In this document: positions 4,744 through 8,839 of the stretch, piece by piece
Layout: the number at the start of each line of letters is the position of its first letter
How positions within the stretch are numbered: the first letter of the stretch is position 1
Assembly (NCBI GenBank): GCA_045655105.1
Contig: JAZOOQ010000016.1
Span: 1 to 8,839 of the forward strand
DNA: 8,839 nt
Reading direction: 5' to 3'
From: RGIG4140 sp045655105
GTDB taxonomy: Bacteria > Pseudomonadota > Alphaproteobacteria > CAAHEQ01 > UBA3637
Made by a program: the position numbers and the translations under genes
Notes under the pieces: model-generated
What the model saw: the letters and a program-made list of their open reading frames with translations, nothing else
What the model was told of the DNA's origin: nothing
Database searches by the model: none

Positions 4744-4956
4744 TCACTTTTTTTTATAATTAAACAAGCGAATGGTTTTATCCACTTCCATTTTAATTTG
4801 ATGGGCTTGCGCGCATTTAAGACCCAAGCCTTTGAGTTGAAGAGAACGCGGCGTTTGATTTTCATCATATCCGATCACAGCTTCTTTTAAAAATCCAGCT
4901 TCGATACGGTGGGATGCGCCTTTTAATCTTGGTGTTTCTTTTAGTTTTGTTGCCAT
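4744..4956 (-). CDS. Small basic protein of unknown function next to the capsid gene (70 aa)
   Basis: The product begins MATKLKETPRLKGASHRIEA and ends IRLFNYKKK. It is basic and soluble-looking, with no membrane segment or motif that I recognise. I chose the ATG at 4956, which follows GAGGGCGACA. The same frame is open to an ATG at 5040 that has its own GGGGG-type ribosome binding site; that 98-aa version would add a hydrophobic stretch (FSSFFLQLFIFLI) followed by a run of Lys and Arg, so the start remains undecided. It lies about 140 nt downstream of the phage-type capsid gene on the same strand and may be co-transcribed with it. That makes a phage structural accessory or capsid-associated role conceivable, but the sequence itself does not show this. 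Confidence 0.6.
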   Translation of the reverse strand: MATKLKETPRLKGASHRIEAGFLKEAVIGYDENQTPRSLQLKGLGLKCAQAHQIKMEVDKTIRLFNYKKK

Positions 4957-5099
4957 TGTCGCCCTCTTTTTCCTTTTTGTTTTTTTCACTTTAATCAAAA
5001 AAATAAATAATTGCAAGAAAAAAGATGAAAAGAGAGTCATTTACCCCCTTTTCACCTTTTTTTAAAAGGAAAACAAAATGAACAAAATCCAAAAAGATT

Positions 5100-6062
5100 T
5101 TACCCGTTAATTAAAACGCCTTGAAGCGCAGCGTTAGACATTGTTATATTCCCTGCCCAACCAATGATTTTATAGAAAGCATCTTGGTTCACAGCCATCC
5201 TCTCGCCGCCAACAACCGTCATATTGCGATCTTTATGTGGGCGCAAATAGATATAGTTTGTGTTCAAGAAATACATATGGTTTTCAGGGCAATGACCGCC
5301 TTGACCACCATCAAAAATCACATCAGCGCCTTTGAACTTTAAGTTCATAAAGCCACCTTCAGCTGTTTTTGGATTTGTGAATCGTTGATGGGGTTGAAGC
5401 GCATTTTCATATAAAGAATAAAGCGTTTCATCAGCAACAATTAAATCTGGTTTATCTGCGCCTCTTGAAAGAGATAAATACATTTTATTCATTTCTGATA
5501 AAATATTTTCGCTCGTTAACGCGCTTGTTTTGGCTTTATTGCGCCAAAATTCATTACCGGCCACAGATCTGTCAATGCCGCCAACTGTTCCCGTTGAAGG
5601 CGAATCAGCCACCAATAAACGAAGACCGCCAATTTCTTTACCATCAGAGCCTGTTCCATCAGAATAAACGGCTCTGCCCATTTGATTTACAATGGTTTTG
5701 CAAGCGTTATCAACTCTTTTTTCAAACAAATCCATGATTTGTTCCTTGCCAGAGTTTTTAAGCATATCTTCGCCTGAAACGGCAACTGGCACAGCGCAAA
5801 GTTTAATTTGATATTCTGCCGCTGTGAAAAGTTGTTTTTCGGCATAGTCAATGGTATCATAACCTGAATACCAAAATGCATCCCCTTCCCCATATTCAAG
5901 TTCTTCTAAAATTTTAGTTCCCCCTGAAATGGGTTTAATTTTGCCTTTTTCTTTCAATCGGCTGATAAGAGCATTGTTTTGGCTCATGTTATCAGCCAAC
6001 TGTTTGGATCGGCTTTCAACCGCAAATGCAAAAAGAGAATCATATTTTAATTTTTCTGCCAT
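5100..6062 (-). CDS. Phage-type major capsid protein
   Basis: The 320-aa product matches, from memory of the family, the phage major capsid proteins that share SGGTKILEELEY (residues 46-57), the FTAAEY and VAVSGEDMLKNSGKE region (79-106), YSDGTGSDGKEIGGL (133-147), TGTVGGIDR (157-165) and FDGGQGGHCPENHMYFLNTN (250-269), ending AALQGVLING. These proteins form the icosahedral head shell and probably have the HK97 fold. The length is complete, with no frameshift. The start at 6062 has AGGAA nine bases upstream. The oddity is the setting: no portal, terminase, protease or tail gene lies nearby, rpsB-tsf follows downstream, and three terminators precede it. It may be a prophage remnant still intact by chance, or a retained capsid with a cellular role. 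Confidence 0.88.
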   Translation of the reverse strand: MAEKLKYDSLFAFAVESRSKQLADNMSQNNALISRLKEKGKIKPISGGTKILEELEYGEGDAFWYSGYDTIDYAEKQLFTAAEYQIKLCAVPVAVSGEDMLKNSGKEQIMDLFEKRVDNACKTIVNQMGRAVYSDGTGSDGKEIGGLRLLVADSPSTGTVGGIDRSVAGNEFWRNKAKTSALTSENILSEMNKMYLSLSRGADKPDLIVADETLYSLYENALQPHQRFTNPKTAEGGFMNLKFKGADVIFDGGQGGHCPENHMYFLNTNYIYLRPHKDRNMTVVGGERMAVNQDAFYKIIGWAGNITMSNAALQGVLING

Positions 6063-6088
6063 CAGAAAATTCCTTTCATATAAAAGTT

Positions 6089-6119
6089 AAAAAAAAAGAC
6101 TCTTAAAAAGATAAGAGCC
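6089..6119 (-). terminator. Terminator 3 of the array ahead of the capsid gene
   Basis: On the minus strand GGCTCTTA (6119-6112) pairs with TAAGAGTC (6105-6098), 8 bp including one G-U, followed by nine Ts (6097-6089). The capsid ATG at 6062 is only 26 nt further, with no room for a full promoter in between. Confidence 0.8.
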
Positions 6120-6127
6120 CTGTTCAA

Positions 6128-6148
6128 AACCCATCAAAAAAATGGGTT
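6128..6148 (-). terminator. Hairpin 2 of the array ahead of the capsid gene
   Basis: AACCCAT (6128-6134) pairs perfectly with ATGGGTT (6142-6148). On the minus strand it is followed by only TTTT if the outer pairs open, so it is a weaker terminator than its two neighbours. Confidence 0.55.
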
Positions 6149-6152
6149 CAAT

Positions 6153-6181
6153 AAAAAAAAGAGGTCTGTTAATCAAACCCC
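6153..6181 (-). terminator. Terminator 1 of the array ahead of the capsid gene
   Basis: On the minus strand GGGGTTTG (6181-6174) pairs with CAGACCTC (6168-6161), 8 bp including G-U pairs, followed by eight Ts (6160-6153). It is the first of three consecutive hairpins met by minus-strand transcription, although no minus-strand gene lies immediately upstream. Confidence 0.75.
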
Positions 6182-6250
6182 TTTCCTTTCAAAATTTAAA
6201 CTGCTTTAAATAAAATCCCTCTCTTCAACCAAAGCATCAAAAATAAATGA

Positions 6251-6298
6251 TTGCATTTTTGACTCTTCTTATGCTATATGTTGATTTAATTAATCAAC
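6251..6298 (+). promoter_or_regulatory. Promoter and palindromic operator candidate of the exported ankyrin gene
   Basis: TTGCAT (6251-6256) and TATATG (6275-6280) are 18 bp apart, a plausible but imperfect sigma-70-type promoter. Overlapping the predicted start point is a perfect inverted repeat, GTTGATT (6280-6286) and AATCAAC (6292-6298) around a 5-nt centre. It could bind a dimeric repressor or form a hairpin at the 5' end of the mRNA, six bases before the ribosome binding site. Confidence 0.4.
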
Positions 6299-6315
6299 CT
6301 ATAGGAGCTTCATCC

Positions 6316-7590
6316 ATGAAACAACTTTTGCTTTCAACCATTTTTTGCCTTATGTTCAGTTCCTTTTCGGCACAAGCAGATATTTTTCAATCCTTCAGGG
6401 AAAATAACTTTGACCAAGCCTTAAAAGAAGCGCAATTGCTTGAAGATACTGAAACCCTTGATCCAGATGGGTGGACAGCGCTGATGTATGCGGCTCGATT
6501 AGGCCAAGTTGAAATTGCCAAAGAACTTTTGAAAAAAAACGCAAATCTTGAAGCCAAAAATCATGCGGGGTTAACGCCTTATCTGTGGGCAGCTTATGCA
6601 GGGCATGTGGATATGATGAAGTTTTTGCATGAAAATGGCGCCAATATTTATCATGAAAATGCCTATCATGAAAATGCGCTTGATATTGCCACCATTTCAA
6701 ACGAAGTTGATGCGGTTAGATATATTTTGGCCAACATCCCTGATGAAGAAAAAAAGCAAGAAATGGTTCAAAATGCCATTTATTTAACGCAAAGTGATGA
6801 AATTAAAGCGATTTTAATTGAAGCTGGGGCTATTGATACCACTCATGAAGAAGCTGAAGAGGAAGAAGAGGCCCAAAAAGCTGAAGAATCAGAGCAAAAA
6901 ACAATCAGTGAAGAAGAATTAAATGCTTTTATTGAACAACAACACCCTGAATTTTTTGTGATGTTAGCCTTGAGCAAAAATGAAAATGAAAAAGCTTTAT
7001 CTTTTATTGAAAAACAACAAACGCTTAATCCAGAGTTCAGAACGCAAAACGGTTGGAATTTATTAGTTTTGGCCACCATGAAAAACAACCCTCAACTCAT
7101 TCAAGCCTTAATTAAAAAAGGCTTTGACGTAAACGATAACAAGGTTGAATTTAAAGCAACGCCTTTGATTTTAGCCATTTCGCATGGGAAAAAACAAGCC
7201 GCGCTGGAACTTTTAAAAACGCCAAATATTTTAATTGATTATAAAGACCAAGTGGGGCGCAATGCGCTTGATATGATTCAAAAAGAAAAAGATCCAGATT
7301 TAATGCAAGCTCTTCAAAAGATCTTAGCTCAAAAAGAAGACTTTTCAAAACAAAAAGCAACTGACCTTGCCAATGAAGGCGAAGAGAGAACTGCGCTTAT
7401 AAAGTCAAAAGAAAATTCTTCTGTTTCAGAGCACATCAATCAAGAAACAGAAGGCAACACACAAAACAAGCCAACGCCTCTTGCAGCTCAAGAAGACTCA
7501 ACAACAGCGATTGAAGAAGAACCTTCAAATGAAACAGAAGAACTTTCAATTGTTGAACAACGGCGAAAAGCTGCCTATTCTTATCATTAA
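6316..7590 (+). CDS. Exported ankyrin-repeat protein
   Basis: The ATG at 6316 follows TAGGAG at good spacing and begins a clear signal peptide (MKQLLLSTIFCLMFSSFSAQA, likely cut after Ala21). The in-frame ATG at 6247 is rejected because it lies ahead of the promoter and would bury the signal peptide. The 424-aa precursor has ankyrin repeats in two blocks: about residues 50-145 (GWTALMYAARLGQVEIAKELL, then AGLTPYLWAAYAGHVDMMKFL) and about 244-340 (GWNLLVLATMKNNPQLIQALI onward). Between them is an acidic linker (174-202), and the C-terminal 80 residues are polar and probably disordered. It should act in the periplasm or outside the cell by binding proteins. In host-associated bacteria ankyrin proteins are often effectors, but nothing here proves that. 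A terminator follows 15 nt after the stop. Confidence 0.88.
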   Translation: MKQLLLSTIFCLMFSSFSAQADIFQSFRENNFDQALKEAQLLEDTETLDPDGWTALMYAARLGQVEIAKELLKKNANLEAKNHAGLTPYLWAAYAGHVDMMKFLHENGANIYHENAYHENALDIATISNEVDAVRYILANIPDEEKKQEMVQNAIYLTQSDEIKAILIEAGAIDTTHEEAEEEEEAQKAEESEQKTISEEELNAFIEQQHPEFFVMLALSKNENEKALSFIEKQQTLNPEFRTQNGWNLLVLATMKNNPQLIQALIKKGFDVNDNKVEFKATPLILAISHGKKQAALELLKTPNILIDYKDQVGRNALDMIQKEKDPDLMQALQKILAQKEDFSKQKATDLANEGEERTALIKSKENSSVSEHINQETEGNTQNKPTPLAAQEDSTTAIEEEPSNETEELSIVEQRRKAAYSYH

Positions 7591-7604
7591 TAAATTTTTA
7601 AGCT

Positions 7605-7638
7605 AAAAAAAAAGAGAGTTGCTTAAACTCTCTTTTTT
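7605..7638. terminator. Bidirectional terminator between the convergent ankyrin genes
   Basis: AGAGAGTT (7613-7620) pairs with AACTCTCT (7626-7633), flanked by an A-run on the left and a T-run on the right. It therefore has a U-tract in both directions and serves the plus-strand ankyrin gene ending at 7590 and the minus-strand one ending at 7656. Confidence 0.88.
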
Positions 7639-7655
7639 CATGGTTTCTTCAAAAG

Positions 7656-8786
7656 CTATTCCCTTGAAGTTGATTTATCAACAGGCATTGAACGTGACTG
7701 TTTTATTTTTTCAATATGTTTTTGAACTGCTTCAGCCGCTAATATACAACCCCAACCGCCATAATATGGTCGTTGAGAGGCAATGACCTTATCAGCAGAT
7801 CGGCCTTGTTTATCTTTTTGTAAAACATTAGCTCCCATTTTAATTAAGGCTTCAGCCGTGTCTTCACTACACACATGCATCAACGCATTTCTTCCATCAT
7901 TATCAACAGCGTTAATATCTGCTCCTTTTTGAACCAACTTTTCCAACAAATTGCGGACTAAATAATGTGGATTAGATGCAACCATCATCAAGGGTGTTAC
8001 CCCATACATATCTGGCGTATGCAATTTTTCAGGCGGTGTTTTATCAATCAAAACTTCAGCTGCCGCTAATTTTTTTTGACTTAATGCCGCTATTAATGGA
8101 TCAATAGATGTGCGTTCCGTTTCAATTGGCGCGCCAGCCTCAATCAATTCTTCAAAAGCTTCTTTTTTCCAATCAAGATATGGATCTAACGTTGAATGTA
8201 AAATATATTCATTTTTGATATCCATTCCATGAGAAATCAAATTATTTAAAATATCTTGGCGTTCTTCCTTTGGCAATCCAAATCTTGTGACACCAGCCAT
8301 CCAACTGCGCGCTAATTGACAAGGAGTTGATCTTTCAACGGCTCCATTATCTATATAAACTTGCAAAACATTCGGTTTATAATTGCGAAATAAGGCGCAA
8401 TCAATTTCTTCAGCACCCGGTTGAAATCCATTATCAACAAAACGCTGAACGGTTTTAGCATCCCCTTCTGCTTCAAAAGAATTAATTCCATATCGATAAA
8501 TTTTATGTTTGAGTTCGGGATCTTTAACCGCTTGATTAATCCCTTTCATTAAAACATCAAGCATTTCTGGATTATCACTTTTTGCTGCTTTATAAAGCAA
8601 TGCTCCTGGAACTGGATGCAAAAGAATGGCTGATAAATCCTCTGCCGAAATAACTTCAGTTGGCTTAATTTTCTTCGGCTTAACTGGTTTGTCCGATAAA
8701 AAGGGCGATAAAACCTCTTTTAAAAGTTCTGCATCCCCTAACTCAATTGCTTTTCTTAAATAATATGCGCCAAGTCCCATTGTCAT
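7656..8786 (-). CDS. Ankyrin-repeat protein, probably cytoplasmic
   Basis: The start at 8786 is chosen because it follows GGAGGGAAAC; the in-frame ATG four codons earlier overlaps that binding site. The 376-aa protein begins MTMGLGAYYLRKAIELGDAE, with no signal peptide, so it is probably cytoplasmic or secreted by a signal-less route. The best ankyrin repeats are near the C-terminus: about residues 227-257 (DPLIAALSQKKLAAAEVLI), 260-296 (YGVTPLMMVASNPHYLVRNL, ending GADINAVDN) and 297-325 (DGRNALMHVCSEDTAEALIK). The N-terminal two thirds has repeat-like helical pairs (ALLYKAAKSDNPEMLDVLM; VQRFVDNGFQPG) that look like degenerate ankyrins. A basic tail ends in KSTSRE. It converges on the exported ankyrin gene but is not a close copy. 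Binding partners are unknown. Confidence 0.87.
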   Translation of the reverse strand: MTMGLGAYYLRKAIELGDAELLKEVLSPFLSDKPVKPKKIKPTEVISAEDLSAILLHPVPGALLYKAAKSDNPEMLDVLMKGINQAVKDPELKHKIYRYGINSFEAEGDAKTVQRFVDNGFQPGAEEIDCALFRNYKPNVLQVYIDNGAVERSTPCQLARSWMAGVTRFGLPKEERQDILNNLISHGMDIKNEYILHSTLDPYLDWKKEAFEELIEAGAPIETERTSIDPLIAALSQKKLAAAEVLIDKTPPEKLHTPDMYGVTPLMMVASNPHYLVRNLLEKLVQKGADINAVDNDGRNALMHVCSEDTAEALIKMGANVLQKDKQGRSADKVIASQRPYYGGWGCILAAEAVQKHIEKIKQSRSMPVDKSTSRE

Positions 8787-8821
8787 GTTTCCCTCCATAA
8801 AATAATTGAACTTATAGGGAT

Positions 8822-8830
8822 ATTATAGCA
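8822..8830 (-). promoter_or_regulatory. Extended -10 promoter element of the right-hand ankyrin gene
   Basis: On the minus strand TGCTATAAT (8830-8822) is a perfect extended -10 element, giving a start point near 8815 and a leader of about 30 nt before the ATG at 8786. The -35 region would lie beyond the window edge. Confidence 0.6.
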
Positions 8831-8839
8831 TATTTTTTT

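Noticed and set aside
6247..6315. Upstream in-frame start for the exported ankyrin gene
   Set aside because: No ribosome binding site, lies ahead of the promoter, and would mask a clear signal peptide starting at 6316.

Overview
This AT-rich window appears to be bacterial chromosome from an alphaproteobacterium, probably an uncultured or host-associated one. The best evidence is the adjacent rpsB-tsf pair (ribosomal protein S2 and elongation factor Ts), whose full-length products look alphaproteobacterial. Two ankyrin-repeat genes and frequent A/T tracts fit that guess, but the lineage assignment is inference; no rRNA or tRNA gene is present to confirm it.

Left part (1-1407, minus strand). 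A truncated gene with a perfect ribosome binding site runs off the left edge. It is preceded by a short lipoprotein gene (382-912). Upstream of the lipoprotein is a roughly 200-nt stretch with its own candidate promoter, an 18-bp long-range stem and an intrinsic terminator, which I read as an unassigned structured non-coding RNA or a regulatory leader. The lipoprotein-RNA block is flanked by two diverged copies of a ~100-bp AT-rich direct repeat.

Middle-left (1421-2765, plus strand). A near-consensus promoter drives a ~180-nt leader that ends in a strong intrinsic terminator. Only 23 nt further on begins a cassette of three tandem paralogous genes for very small, highly charged proteins sharing an MSWDD-type N-terminus and, in two copies, an LAERGH...PRFR...WEQGYD C-terminus. 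I recognise no known family. A leader ORF ends inside the terminator, so translation-coupled antitermination is possible. The cassette is followed by a nearly exact 69-bp hairpin repeat present twice, with a palindrome-rich non-coding stretch between the copies.

Middle (2766-6062, minus strand). The rpsB-tsf operon has a clear promoter, a structured rpsB leader and a terminator-like hairpin between the two genes. The pyrH and frr genes that often follow in Proteobacteria are not there. Upstream of rpsB lie a 70-aa gene of unknown function and a complete phage-type major capsid gene with no terminase, portal, protease or tail gene nearby. Three consecutive minus-strand terminators sit immediately ahead of the capsid gene.

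Right part (6251-8839). Two convergent ankyrin-repeat genes, one for an exported protein and one for a probably cytoplasmic protein, share a bidirectional terminator.

The most unusual architectural feature is that at five loci (the left-edge gene, the lipoprotein, the small-protein cassette, tsf and the capsid gene) a terminator-like hairpin with a U-tract ends only about 23-35 nt before the start codon, leaving too little room for an ordinary promoter between them. This suggests widespread leader attenuation or another use of such hairpins in this genome.
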